From Saccoglossus kowalevskii (lineage: Eukaryota > Hemichordata > Enteropneusta > Harrimaniidae), in assembly GCF_000003605.2 (NCBI RefSeq), contig NW_003106603.1, forward strand, positions 175,048-205,283: DNA of 30,236 nucleotides. Direction: 5' to 3'. The notes beneath the pieces were generated by a model. It saw only the letters and a list, made by a program, of their open reading frames with translations, did no database searches and had not been told where the DNA came from. Below are positions 20,388 through 30,236 of the stretch, piece after piece. The translations under genes were made by a program, and so were the position numbers. Every line of letters begins with the position of its first letter. Within the stretch, counting starts at the first letter, position 1.

Positions 20388-23300
20388 GTAAGATCAATTA
20401 TTTTGCTGTCAGTATACGAGGATACATTATTGATCTATCGTCTGAACTGTTACATGAATCCGTTTCTTCAATATCGCTGTTAAGAAAATGTAAACAAAAG
20501 GCCTACTCTTAATGACTCTTGATGGCGCTGTAACAAAGAAAGTGTATTATACCATTTTCACTTTAATTGATAAGGGTACATACACCTTAGGATGTAATAT
20601 AGCATAGGAAATATGTGTAGGAGAGTAGAAATAGTTCCTAAGGGGATGGTTTTTGTGTGAAGGCATTTTACTGGGCAATAATAATTAAAGGTTGGTGGTC
20701 ACCACGTAGTGCATGTTTGAACTTTGTATTAAAGTAGTGTATCATGCATGCAGTGTATATGTCCGCTTATGAGTTCCATATCATAAAATGATGCACCACA
20801 ATCACCACCGTCTTTTAAAGTGAAGTTTTTGTGATGATTTTGTATTGATACTATGTGATGCAGGGGATGTTCAGAAAAGTTTTGTTGTGTAAACAGTTTA
20901 TTGATATATTCAAACGGTAAAACACTCTTTGCGAATATATGCAAGGAGACTAGCAAAACATTTGAATTATTGAAGTTTATTATAATTTAAAGCCGAAATG
21001 TTGCAATAGTCACTGGGACTTATCATCTTAAAAATACCAAAATGTTCACTGATTTCACTGTTTTACCTGAAAAAATTTCTTCAATGAAAGTAAATAATTG
21101 TACAGTATTAATATTACAGATTTTTCAAATAACTAAAACAAAATAAGCTCCATGTTAATTAATTACCAGTAGTGTCTATCAAAATCTTTTGCCATTCTCT
21201 GACCCTCCCCCTACAAACACATGATTTGGCAGGTTTCAATGTATACCACTGCATTGACCTTATGCTCTTATTGTTCAAAGATTATTTTATACTTGATTGA
21301 TTTAGTTATACATTGTATACATGTGAGTTTTTGTTTGACCTGTGTTCATTTCATGCGAGCAGGAGGATACTGTGTTGTGCTCTTGCTAGAATCACACAGT
21401 GACAAACATTCCTACTTTGAAATTTGGTCAAGGTGTCTAATCACCAAATTAAAAATAAATTCCTTTAATGTAATCACTGAAAGCCATTTGCAAGTATTTT
21501 AGAGAGACCTCCTAAATTCAATTTCAGGATTCTTTTGCAGATAATTTCCTATGAACTCTCCCAGCAATAGCCATATTGTTTCCTTTCTTTGTTCAAAATC
21601 TGAAAGGTGGTTAATTGTTTTCTCCAGTACTCTTAATAATCAATTATAAGTAATCTTCATAACATGTGATCAACTTTTTTATGAGTCATAAGCTTCATTG
21701 TGACGAATTCATACAATTATAAAGTACAAATTTTGGTACAAGTACAAGTATGCTTCGTTTGTAGATTGTAGATGGTACTATAGAGTTCTTTATTTTCCCT
21801 TGAATTTATTTTCATTATTTTCACTAAAGATATGATCCAGTGGAAACATAATCCAGTGAAAATACCCTTTTTCCTATGTTCTAAATTTAAATTCAACTCT
21901 TAAAAAGTCAGGGAAAATAAACACTATATAAAACAGCAAAAATGTCTTTTCAGCAAAAATTCCAGCTGAAATATTTTAATTTAATAATAGTAGTTCAACT
22001 AGATATCTGATTTATTTAGAATATAGCGAATCTCCTGAAAACTTTGTGGGTAAATGTAATTGCCATCATCCACAGAAAACCAAACACAAATGTTGTTGAG
22101 TTTTTAGAAGGTTTAGATCATTCAATATTTCATAATTTACCAATTAATTCCGAATGTGTCTTCGTTGGTGATTTGAATATTAATTCAAACAGTTTAGACT
22201 TTAGTCATGTTAGAGATTTGTATCACACATTCTCATGCTACAGCTTTAAACTAATTATTAATGTACCCACACACATAACAACAAACTCTCATACTGTAAT
22301 TGACCATTTATTCACGCATACATGTATACCCCGAATATTCAAGTTTTTTCAGTGCTGGGACAATAGAGATGGAAATATCCGATCACTTACCAATCTTTGA
22401 AATTTTCCAAGACTTAGAAACAGATTTTTTGGAAACTGATAAAATTGCATTTCGGGAATACTCCAAGCTTAGTATAATCAAATTTAAAAATGCATTGGAA
22501 AGTCAGGACTGGTCCAACATGTTTAGTAGTAACGAAGTATATGAAGCATTATCTGGTACTTTCTCATTACAAAACAATTTCCCTCAAAATCCCTGGTTAA
22601 CTATTAAAGTTAAATAGGGCAATAAAAAAACAAAACATAAATTGCTTCAAAAATGGTTAGATGTAATTAAAATAATTCTACTTTCAGCCTGTAGCCAAAA
22701 CTTATCATACTAGATTTCAAACCAAGGGAAATTTACTCATTCCAAAGTACCGTAGTAATGCAGGCCAACACTCCATTAAAAATACTGGCCCTAAGCTCTG
22801 GAACCAGCTACCACAGAATATATATGACATTACCTCAAGGAAATCATTTAAGTTAAAAATGAAAGAAAAATTAATTCAATAATCGTTATTTATTTTAAAT
22901 TATTATCACTTGCTTCATTTATATATATATATATACAGTTTTAGGTTATTATAAATCACCCTCTAAGACAATGTCATTCATTTGTTTCTGAGGAATCAGA
23001 CTAGATTAGCCCACGGCTATTTCTGGTTCTCATTTTACCTATTTGTGATTGATTCTTTTGTTTTGTAAATTACAAATGTACATTTTTTGGTTAAATAACT
23101 ATTGATTTATTGATTAATTGGTATAGTCACAGAAGTGTCTCGTCACTAGGGGGTGACTTATAGGTAAGCTGTATTTATAGACAGGTACATGTATAAAACA
23201 AATCAGTACTAAGTCAACAAGTACCTAGATCTGGTTCGTAAATTATCATACTTACAAACATCACCACGTTGTTAGGCAATAAATGTTATAAAGAAAACTA

Positions 23301-26300
23301 TTGTGCCGTTATATCATAAACCGTGCGAACAGTGATTAAGGAGACATATATAAAGCCATAATTTTTTTATTTGTCGATACTTTTTTAAACTTATGAATGC
23401 ATGGTTGGAAAATATAATTTATCCTGGGTGAACTGATAATATATATAATGAATGAAAATCTTTTTTTTTTTCAGGTGTCCGAAGTTGTTTGGTATCACAA
23501 ATCAGATTGATGTGCACGACTACAGAAGGAAGAAATAATTCAAGGTGTTGGTCACATTTGACAGTCATACTGTGCTATGTCATTATAATAATCTTAAAAT
23601 TATTGACATTATTCTCTTCGCAAAAATGTTTTGTTTGTGCATTATAAACTAGTGAAACCAAGAGCTACATCTTAACCTTTTCTGCACTATTTTCTTGTAT
23701 ATTTCAATATTTCTGGAAATAGCCAACAGACACAATTTGAGTCAATTTTCAGCTTTTCTCAAAACATTTGGCTATTTTGTCCCAATCTTTTGTAATGAAA
23801 AGAGGGGACGGTGGTGAAAAGGTTAACTAAGACCCCATAAAGAGATTGTGGTTTCACAATGATGGAAATGAGTCAGTGGTTCTCTGTTGTTCTGCAGTTT
23901 TTTAACCTACTATAAAGTACTTCATTTTAGCTGGAATTAATTTTTGACTGTTTTGTATGGCATTTTTTTTTTAAAACATAGAAGAAAAATTACTTTCACT
24001 GATTTGTCCCCTCATTGAAAATAGCGAAAAATAAATTCCAAGTGAAAATAAAGTACTTTACAGTACTTGACAAAAAGTGTTACCGTGGAAACACCGAATT
24101 TCTGTCATTCAGTTTGATACACTGACATTCTTTCATTGAAATTATGTAATAGACCATTTTCCGTTCACTGCGAGAATCACGCGTTATGCGTGAAATCGAA
24201 TGTAAAAACAGGACAAACAAAGATCATAGCGTCGTAGTCACGTCAAACATCGCATGGGATTCGACAAACGCAAAAGTATTTCGGGGACATTTCCATGCTT
24301 ACAGCCGTTCTGAGAATTATTCGGACAGTCAGTTAGCAATATATGTTGGAACTTTGCAAAACAATTGGGTCTTTTCCAATCTAGACTTGATGGTGCCGTT
24401 GTATTGACACTCCCACAATTGGAATCATTCCATTATCTTGCAAGATGCGGGTAAAACGCTGTTTTCAAAACGACACGCGCTGGTTACCATATATTAACAG
24501 GTTATATGTTGTATATGCATTCAAAGTGTTATTTTAAATTGTTATAACCATCTGAGTCCACCTGACATAGCGTAATTTACAAAACAACTCCCGAGTGTTG
24601 AGTAACCCCAGGTATTAATGAACTCGTCGTTGGCGGGAAGGCTCAAAGTAAAGTTTCTTAGCGGGACGCGCTGCAGTTTCGCGCCAAACTAAAAGTTGTT
24701 TTTACATTACTGGTGCTGTGAGTACGTCAGGAATACATAGACGGAAAACTCGATTATAATGGTTTGATGGATTTTGTCAAATCAAAAGTGCCTTCCTTGA
24801 TCCTCAGACTAGTATTACTAGTCTGAGCTTGATCGAATCACTTTTGAAAATGACGGGGTATAACGACCGTTATTATGTCTAGTCCATTTTTGTAACAGGT
24901 ACAACTGACTAAAATGAGCGAGGGGTTGACATTTTTCGACAGATTTAAGCAACATCCATCTTGTGATTTTCAAAATTACTGAAAATAATTACAATATAAT
25001 CATAAAAATAAAGAATGGTTGCTGTGAACGCACGCTAGATAATACTTACAATTCACCAAGCTGACAACCCCTATGAAATAGTAATCCCAAACCACGCGCC
25101 CGTCACTCAAGTGGCGCCGACAAGTCTAGATTGGGCAAAGACCAAAGTGTTTTGCAAAGTTGCAAGTCATTTTGCTAACTGGCTGTCCGAATAATTCTCA
25201 GAACGGCTGTAATAATGTGCTGTCCACATTTGATGATAGGCAATTTCAATTAAGTAAGGGTATTCGGAAGCAATATTCCTCTGCCGAAGATCGGCCGGTC
25301 AATGTAAGCTACGAAATAAAGAAATTCTAGTTCAAAATCAAATCGTTCGATTTTTGCAGCAGACGTTCGACGCGCGTCTTTCATGCATCTTGCGAGATCT
25401 CGCAATGGTACGGAAAATCCCCTATTTGGCTTCCTGTAAACTGGTTTTTGTTTTTAAAGAAAAATCTGTGTGTTTATTTTCTTTTAGTAATGGAAATTCC
25501 ACTCATGAAGAGAAAGAGCATATTTACCAGGATCATGAGGAAGAAGAAGTAGAAGAAAGAATATTGAGAGCTGGATTGTCATTTGTACCAGAGTATGGAT
25601 GGACTAAAAAATCGCTTGCTGAAGCAGCCATATTGGAGGGTTATCCCAGTGTCCTGCATGGAATGTTTCCAAGGGGAGGCGGAGACCTTTTACATTATTT
25701 TGTGAGGCATTGTAATAAAGAGTTGGTAGTTAAACTCTGTCGGGAAGCAAAGGAGAGGGAGGAGACATCAGAGTAAGTGGAATTGTGTTTGAAGCATTTG
25801 ATATGTTAAGTAATATTCACACATAATCTGCTTTGCTGCAAGCCATCCTATATTGACATTAGGCCCTTATTTCTTTTGAATTTGTAGGATGATTATTTTG
25901 TTTTTTACCACTGTGTCAGATCATTCAACACACTTTTAGGTTACTGTAAAATACTTTATTTCAGCTGGAATTAATTTTCGCGGAAATCACTACTTTAGCG
26001 AAAATAAAGTATTTAAAAGTATTTTTGGGCAGAATTTGAATAGCAATACATGAGGAGAATTGTATTGTAGTGAAGACAAAGAATATCAATGGTTTTGATC
26101 CTTATAAATTCATGAATGCTGTAACTCTCAGACTTGCTCTGAACAAGTTCCTCAAAATTTTAAGGGCTTTCATGTAAGTTTTGCTGACAATGCAACTTTA
26201 AGTTACTGCCATGTCAAGTTGTCCTCGAATATGGTTTCCATGGCGAAATATACTTTATGTAATATTTAGATAAATAAATAAAAATGAACATGTGTCTTAT

Positions 26301-27863
26301 CGTCTTTGCTCACACATTATTTCTTTAATTTAGAAAGAAAAACACCACTGAAATTCTGCAAGATGCAATAGAAACCAGACTAAGGATGATTACACCATAT
26401 ATTGACACATGGCCTCAGGCAATGGCACTAACAGCACTACCTGAAAACATAACTGAACATTTCAAGAATCTCGGGCTACTCATGGATGATATGTGGTTTT
26501 ATGCTGGAGACCGCTCCACAACAGTAAGTCATGTGACTATGTATTATTCATCTCCATATAAGGAGATTTCATTCAGAAATTGAGGCTAAAAATTACATCA
26601 GTGTTTGATATGGGTTATGTGTAGTGATTCATACGCGATTGGGTAGCAAGTTTATTGACACCAAATTTTAGGGCACACTGCCAAATTAAAATATGATTTA
26701 TTGTTTTAGAAAACATTGCCTTGGCATTAAAAAAACTCAAATGATTGTTGTTGTACATACCAAAACTTTCAATTCACATGCATATTGGAAAACTGCATTA
26801 AAAAAATACCACTTTCTGTGATGCAAAAAAAAACTTTAGTTCACTGTAAATAAGAATCTGATGTTTTAATCATCAAACAGTAAACTGTGGATCCCCTGAC
26901 TGGATTAATACATACAATTTATGCTAAAAAGTTTGGAGATGATGGAGTTTCCTTGGCAATAATAATAGAATAAGTTGCAAACTCATCAAACTAATTCCCA
27001 TTTTGAGTGTTTTAAACTTTTGTCTGCTTTTGTGTTGATGAATTGATAAATATTTTATTCTATTTGTAAATTTTTTATAGAAGCGAATATAAACGAAAAA
27101 TTGTAAATTATTTCCATATATGTCAGTTTGATCACAAATTGACTGAAATAAGATAAATAACGAAGATTTATGAATTGACATGCCTGGACCGATTACATTC
27201 AAACTTCACACATACATCATAAATAATATCATACATATGCACATCAATTTGTTTCATGATCTGATTCAAGATTGCCGAATGGCGGTCATTTTTGTGATGA
27301 AAAAGCATCAAAATTCAGCAAGTATCAAAATTATTTTTACAGTTTTATCGTCCTTAGGGTCACCTTATTTCATACATTTATTTCACCGATGGTACTTTAT
27401 CTTTCTTCTTCAGTTTAGTTGGTATACCAAAAGGGCTAGTCTAGCAGTGGTCTATAAATCAGCAGAGCTGAGTCTAGTTCAGGACCAATCTTTTGACTTC
27501 GAAGATACATGGGCTTTCTTGGATCGAAGGTTGGAAGACGCTGCAACATTTGGCCATTTTGGAATGATGGTATGTACTTTTAATTGTATAAAGTATTCAT
27601 ATTTTATACTGGCCATATTTCTTCTATTAGCACCACACCTCCAATAGAAATAAGTATACCATATTATTGCATATTTAATAGATCAAATGTGTACATGTAC
27701 AAAGTATCATACGACAACATGCAGTTCAATGTGTGATATCAATGTAGCATTTAGACATGGCTTTTATTATTGGTTTGTTATTATATACATACGTCTACTT
27801 TATTGACAGCTGGGTGAATTTACTCGTAATTTTGGTGTCAACGTTACTGCAGCATTTGAAATC
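20333..27863 (+). CDS. COQ9: COQ9, ubiquinone biosynthesis protein, mitochondrial (6 exons, last exon probably outside window)
   Basis: COQ9 is a matrix-side, peripheral inner-membrane lipid-binding protein with a TetR-like helical fold. It presents ubiquinone precursors to the hydroxylase COQ7 within the CoQ synthome. Seen: six phase-consistent exons (55, 70, 285, 190, 156, 54 nt) giving 270 codons; human COQ9 has 318. Residues 1-42 form a basic presequence with no acidic residue before E36. An acidic stretch follows, then the conserved core: ERILRAGLSFVPEYGW, AIETRLRMITPYIDTWPQAM, DDMWFYAGDRSTTFSWYTKR and DFEDTWAFLDRRLEDA. W203-Y204 match the human W240-Y241 surface pair linked to COQ7 contact. 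The C-terminus stops about ten residues short of the vertebrate end at a consensus GTAAGT donor. Identity is from remembered family similarity. Confidence 0.95.
20686..20818. mobile_element. Candidate MITE with TTAAAGG(T/A)(T/C)GGTGGT ends (family F)
   Basis: The left arm TTAAAGGTTGGTGGTCACCA pairs with the right arm, whose reverse complement is TTAAAAGACGGTGGTGATTG. A related single arm, AAAGGACGGTGGTCATCGTG, occurs at 16732. Arms are diverged, so the boundaries are approximate. Confidence 0.5.
21776..21985. mobile_element. MITE family A, diverged copy
   Basis: Left part TCTTTATTTTCCCTTGAATT and right part AAAAATTCCAGCTGAAATAT keep the spacing of family A arms, with an internal AAAATGTCTTTTCAGC like that at 13410-13425. 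The terminal TACTGTAAAA is lost. Confidence 0.55.
22035..23119 (+). mobile_element. Decayed non-LTR retrotransposon (LINE), endonuclease and C-terminus only
   Basis: 22044-22340 encodes an AP-endonuclease-type piece: IAIIHRKPNTN, CVFVGDLNIN, LIINVPTHITTNSHTVIDHL. After a frameshift near 22340 it continues EISDHLPIFEIF (the SDH motif) in another frame up to a stop at 22615. At 22700-22882 the typical C-terminal tail of a LINE reverse-transcriptase ORF appears (NTGPKLWNQLPQNIYDI) with its stop codon. The reverse-transcriptase catalytic core is missing, so it is a dead, internally deleted copy. A (TA)n tract (22919-22936) and an ATTGATTT-type tail end it near 23119. It looks CR1/L2-like; the clade is a guess. 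Confidence 0.85.
23475..23544 (+). CDS. COQ9: COQ9 exon 2 (presequence, residues 19-42)
   Basis: 70 nt after a long T-tract acceptor (TTTTTTTTTTTCAG). It encodes GVRSCLVSQIRLMCTTTEGR then NNS, and ends AAG|GTGTTG in phase 2. The basic, acid-poor composition continues the targeting peptide. Both phases fit exons 1 and 3, which supports this assignment more than sequence similarity can. Confidence 0.8.
23672..23826. mobile_element. TTAA-flanked MITE, copy 3 (family C), 155 bp
   Basis: Left end TTAACCTTTTCTGCACTA, right end GGTGGTGAAAAGGTTAA; TTAA at both edges and matching CCTTTT termini in inverted orientation. Confidence 0.7.
23908..24065. mobile_element. MITE family A, full-length copy (158 bp)
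   Basis: Begins TACTATAAAGTACTTCATTT and ends AATAAAGTACTTTACAGTA, with GCTGGAATTAATTTTTG and AAAAATAAATTCCAAGTG as the inner arm pair. Confidence 0.85.
24302..25209. mobile_element. 908-bp non-autonomous DNA transposon with about 95-bp inverted repeats (family G)
   Basis: The left end CAGCCGTTCTGAGAATTATT is repeated exactly, inverted, at the right end. The similarity then continues with mismatches through CGGACAG(T/C)CAGTTAGCAA, AACTTTGCAAAACA and CCAATCTAGACTTG, about 95 bases in all. TA flanks both ends (24300-24301 and 25210-25211), suggesting a TA target. The interior is locally CpG-rich, has no transposase frame, and has a strong hairpin near its centre. Confidence 0.82.
24783..24847. 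repeat. Near-perfect palindrome/hairpin at the middle of the family G element
   Basis: The core 24803-24827 is a 25-bp palindrome with arms CTCAGACTAGT and ACTAGTCTGAG around a three-base centre. It is flanked by outer pairing of TCAAAAGTG with CACTTTTGA and by GATC-containing segments. A cruciform or RNA hairpin could form. Confidence 0.85.
25488..25772 (+). CDS. COQ9: COQ9 exon 3 (residues 42-137)
   Basis: 285 nt between TTTTCTTTTAG and CAGA|GTAAGT. It begins SNGNSTHEEKEH, has an acidic run (DHEEEEVEE, like EEEED in vertebrate COQ9), then RILRAGLSFVPEYGWTKKSL, matching RIL.AALEFVP.HGWT..(A/S)(I/L). The open frame extends upstream of 25488, but that part has no family similarity and is intron. 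Confidence 0.95.
25942..26021. mobile_element. MITE family A, short copy (80 bp)
   Basis: Starts TACTGTAAAATACTTTATTT, has GCTGGAATTAATTTTCGCGG, and ends AGCGAAAATAAAGTATTTAA. It is almost a pure palindrome without the internal spacer seen in longer copies. It lies in COQ9 intron 3. Confidence 0.85.
26334..26523 (+). CDS. COQ9: COQ9 exon 4 (residues 137-200)
   Basis: 190 nt between TTTAATTTAG and ACAACA|GTAAGT. It encodes KKNTTEILQDAIETRLRMIT and, near its end, LMDDMWFYAGDRSTT. DA(I/V)ETRLRM..PYI..WP.A and DDMW.YAGD.ST are among the best conserved COQ9 blocks. Ends in phase 0. Confidence 0.96.
26524..27413. other. COQ9 intron 4
   Basis: AT-rich intron; the open frames within it (for example 26924-27202 minus and the part of 27180-27647 before 27414) are intron read-through with no domain. 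Confidence 0.6.
27414..27569 (+). CDS. COQ9: COQ9 exon 5 (residues 201-252)
   Basis: 156 nt between TCTTCTTCAG and GATG|GTATGT, phase 0 at both ends. It encodes FSWYTKRASLAVVYKSAELS then LVQDQSFDFEDTWAFLDRRL, matching F(N/S)WYT(R/K)RA.LA..Y...EL...QD.S.DFEDTW.FL of vertebrates. Confidence 0.96.
27810..27863 (+). CDS. COQ9: COQ9 exon 6 (residues 253-270)
   Basis: 54 nt after TTATTGACAG, encoding LGEFTRNFGVNVTAAFEI. It corresponds to GEALVQGLMGAAVTLKN near the human C-terminus. It ends at ATC|GTAAGT. If that donor is not used, the frame reads V-S-stop, with TAG at 27870-27872. Vertebrate COQ9 ends with a short LTGLN-type tail that is not present, so a further exon beyond the satellite array is more likely. 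Confidence 0.82.
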
Positions 27864-27899
27864 GTAAGTTAGTAAATTAATAATATTCTTTTATTTAAC

Positions 27900-30236
27900 A
27901 TAGAATTTGATACACAATAGTGAAATATTCCCCATATTATCCATAGCTCAATTTGTGGCCTATCTTTCCCATAGAATTCAGTGCACAATGGTGAAATATT
28001 CCCCATATTATCCATGGCTCAATTTGTGGCATATCCTTCACATAGAATTCAGTGCACAATGGTGAAATATTCCCTATATTATCCATAGCTCAATTTTGGG
28101 CCTATCCTTCCCATATGATTCAATGCACAATAGTGAAATATTCCCTATATTACCCATAGCTCAATGTTTGGCTTATCCTTCCCATATGATTCAATGCACA
28201 ATAGTGAAATATTTCCCATATTATTCATACCTCAATTTGTGGCATATCCTTCCTATAGAATCCAATGCACAATGGTGAAATATTCCCCATATTATCCATG
28301 GCTCAGTTTGTGGCCGATCCTTCCCATAGAATTCAATGCACAATAGTGAAATATTCCCCATATTATCCATGGCTCAATTTATGGCATATCCTTCCCATAG
28401 AATTCAGTGCACAATGGTGAAATATTCCCTATATTACCCATAGCTCAATTTGTGGCCTATCCTTCCCATAGAATTCAATGCACAACAGTGAAATATTTCC
28501 CATATTATCCATGGCTCAATTTGTGGCATATCCTTCACATAGAATTCAGTGCACAATGGTGAAATATTCCCTATATTATCCATAGCTCAATTTTGGGCCT
28601 ATCCTTCCCATATGATTCAATGCACAATAGTGAAATATTCCCTATATTACCCATAGCTCAATTTTTGGCTTATCCTTCCCATATGATTCAATGCACAATA
28701 GTGAAATATTTCCCATATTATTCATACCTCAATTTGTGGCATATCATTCCCATAGAATTCAATGCACAATAGTGAAATATTTCCCATATTATCCATGGCT
28801 CAATTTGTGGCATATCCTTCACATAGAATTCAGTGCGCAATGGTGAAATTTTCCCTATATTACCCATAGCTCAATTTGTGGCCTATCCTTCCCATAGAAT
28901 TCAATGCACAACAGTGAAATATTCCCCCATATTATTCATACCTCAATTTGTGGCATATCCTTCTCATAGAATTCAGTGCACAATAGTGAAATATTCCCCA
29001 TATTATCCATAGCTCAATTTATGGCATATCCTTCCCATAGAATTCAGTGCACAATGGTGAAATATTCCCCATATTATCCATAGCTCAATTTGTGGCCTAT
29101 CCCTCCCATAGAATTCAGTGCACAATGGTGAAATATTCCCCATATTATCCATAGCTCAATTTATGGCATATCCTTCCCATAGAATTCAATGCGCAATGGT
29201 GAAATATTCCCCATCTTATCCATAGCTCAATTTGTGGCCTATCCCTCCCATAGAATTCAGTGCACAATGGTGAAATATTCCCCATATTATCCATAGCTCA
29301 ATTTATGGCATATCCTTCCCATAGAATTCAATGCACAATGGTGAAATATTCCCCATATTCATATCTCAATTTGTGGCCTATACCTCCCATAGAATTCAGT
29401 GCACAATGGTGAAATATTCCCCATATTATCCATAGCTCAATTTATGGCATATCCTTCCCATAGAATTCAATGCACAATGGTGAAATATTCCCCATATTAT
29501 TCATATCTCAATTTCTGGCATATCCTTCCCATAGAATTCAGTGCACAATGGTGAAATATTCCCCATGTTATCCATAGCTCAATTTGTGGCATTCCGTCCC
29601 ATAGAATTCAGTGCACAATGGTGAAATATTCCCTATATTACCCATAGCTCAATTTGTGGCCTATCCTTCCCATAGAATTCAATGCACAATAGTGAAATAT
29701 TCCCCCATATTATTCATACCTCAATTTGTGGCATATCCTTCACATAGAATTCAGTGCACAATGGTGAAATATTCCCTATATTACCCATAGCTCAATTTGT
29801 GGCCTATCCTTCCCATAGAATTCAGTGCACAATAGTGAAATATTCCCCCATATTATTCATACCTCAATTTGTGGCATATCCCTCCCATAGAATTCAGTGC
29901 ACAATGGTGAAATATTCCCTATATTAACCATAGCTAAATTTTTGGCCCATCCTTCCCATATAATTCAATGCACAATAGTGAAATATTCCCCATATTATCC
30001 ATAGCTCAATTTGTGGCCTATCCCTCCCATAGAATTCAGTGCACAATGGTGAAATATTCCCCATATTATCCATAGCTCAATTTATGGCATATCCTTCCCA
30101 TAGAATTCAATGCACAATGGTGAAATATTCCCCATATTATTCATATCTCAATTTCTGGCATATCCTTCCCATAGAATTCAGTGCACAATGGTGAAATATT
30201 CCCCATATTATTCATATCTCAATTTCTGGCATATCC
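27900..30236. repeat. 71-bp satellite/minisatellite array, about 33 units, runs off right end
   Basis: Units start at ATAGAATTCAGTGCACAATG and contain GTGAAATATTCCCCATATTA and TCAATTTGTGGC; starts at 27971 and 28042 show the 71-bp period. The first unit (27900) is the most diverged, as is common at array edges. Variants recur in ordered groups, showing multi-unit duplication. It begins 37 bases after the COQ9 exon 6 donor. It is therefore either in the last COQ9 intron or immediately 3' of the gene. Short ORFs inside it are artefacts. Confidence 0.97.

Larger units (their letters stand above)
20388..23474. other. COQ9 intron 1 (3.1 kb)
   Basis: Contains an inverted-repeat element at 20686-20818, a family A copy at about 21776-21985 and a LINE remnant at 22035-23119. 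The open frame at 21221-21502 has no family similarity. Confidence 0.6.
23545..25487. other. COQ9 intron 2 (1.9 kb)
   Basis: Nearly filled by three elements: a TTAA MITE (23672-23826), a family A MITE (23908-24065) and a 908-bp inverted-repeat element (24302-25209). Small open frames here are not genes. Confidence 0.65.

Noticed and set aside
25354-25487. N-terminal extension of the COQ9 exon 3 frame
   Set aside because: The frame opens at TTG, has no similarity to COQ9, and is preceded by a clear acceptor at 25487; exons 1 and 2 supply the presequence in phase.
28096-28346. Open frames in the right-hand array (GLSFPYDSMHNSEIFPI type)
   Set aside because: They come from the 71-bp satellite and appear in two frames; no start context or family.

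Overview
The window is animal nuclear DNA. It is AT-rich, has spliced genes with GT-AG introns (one GC-AG), and has introns full of short inverted-repeat transposons, a decayed LINE and two tandem-repeat arrays. Frequent TACATGTA motifs and the overall style suggest a marine invertebrate, perhaps a mollusc or other lophotrochozoan. That placement is a guess; the metazoan call is firm. A 99-base N run at 14252-14350 marks an assembly gap. Most open frames over 60 codons are chance intronic frames. The real coding sequence is in short exons, which I rebuilt by splice-site phase and remembered family similarity, without any search.

Two genes are arranged head to head. On the minus strand, from 19697 leftwards past position 1, lies a CARMIL-family gene (capping protein, Arp2/3 and myosin-I linker). 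Thirteen exons with perfectly continuing phase give residues 1-442: the N-terminal PH domain, the linker, and the first part of the leucine-rich-repeat domain. The remaining LRRs and the capping-protein-binding tail are outside the window to the left. On the plus strand, from 20333 rightwards, lies COQ9, a mitochondrial lipid-binding protein of ubiquinone synthesis. Six exons give 270 residues, and probably one short last exon is missing. The start codons are 635 bases apart. The interval holds ETS-like and YY1-like motifs on the CARMIL side and a consensus TATA box before COQ9, so it is a candidate bidirectional promoter.

Layout: 1-874, a 23-bp minisatellite (38 units) in a CARMIL intron; 1517-9730, CARMIL exons 13 to 4 with small introns carrying several MITEs; 9731-15773, a 6-kb intron with the gap and a CpG-bearing patch containing a CRE and an octamer; 15774-19697, CARMIL exons 3 to 1; 19698-20332, promoter interval; 20333-23544, COQ9 exons 1-2 (mitochondrial presequence) around a LINE remnant; 23545-25487, an intron with three repeat elements, one about 0.9 kb with a hairpin near its centre; 25488-27863, COQ9 exons 3-6; 27900-30236, a 71-bp satellite array (about 33 units) running off the right edge.

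The two proteins have no known functional link; their pairing is positional. I found no prokaryotic-style system, no CRISPR and no RNA gene. The notable content is the gene pair and the variety of non-autonomous elements, at least seven inverted-repeat families in 30 kb.
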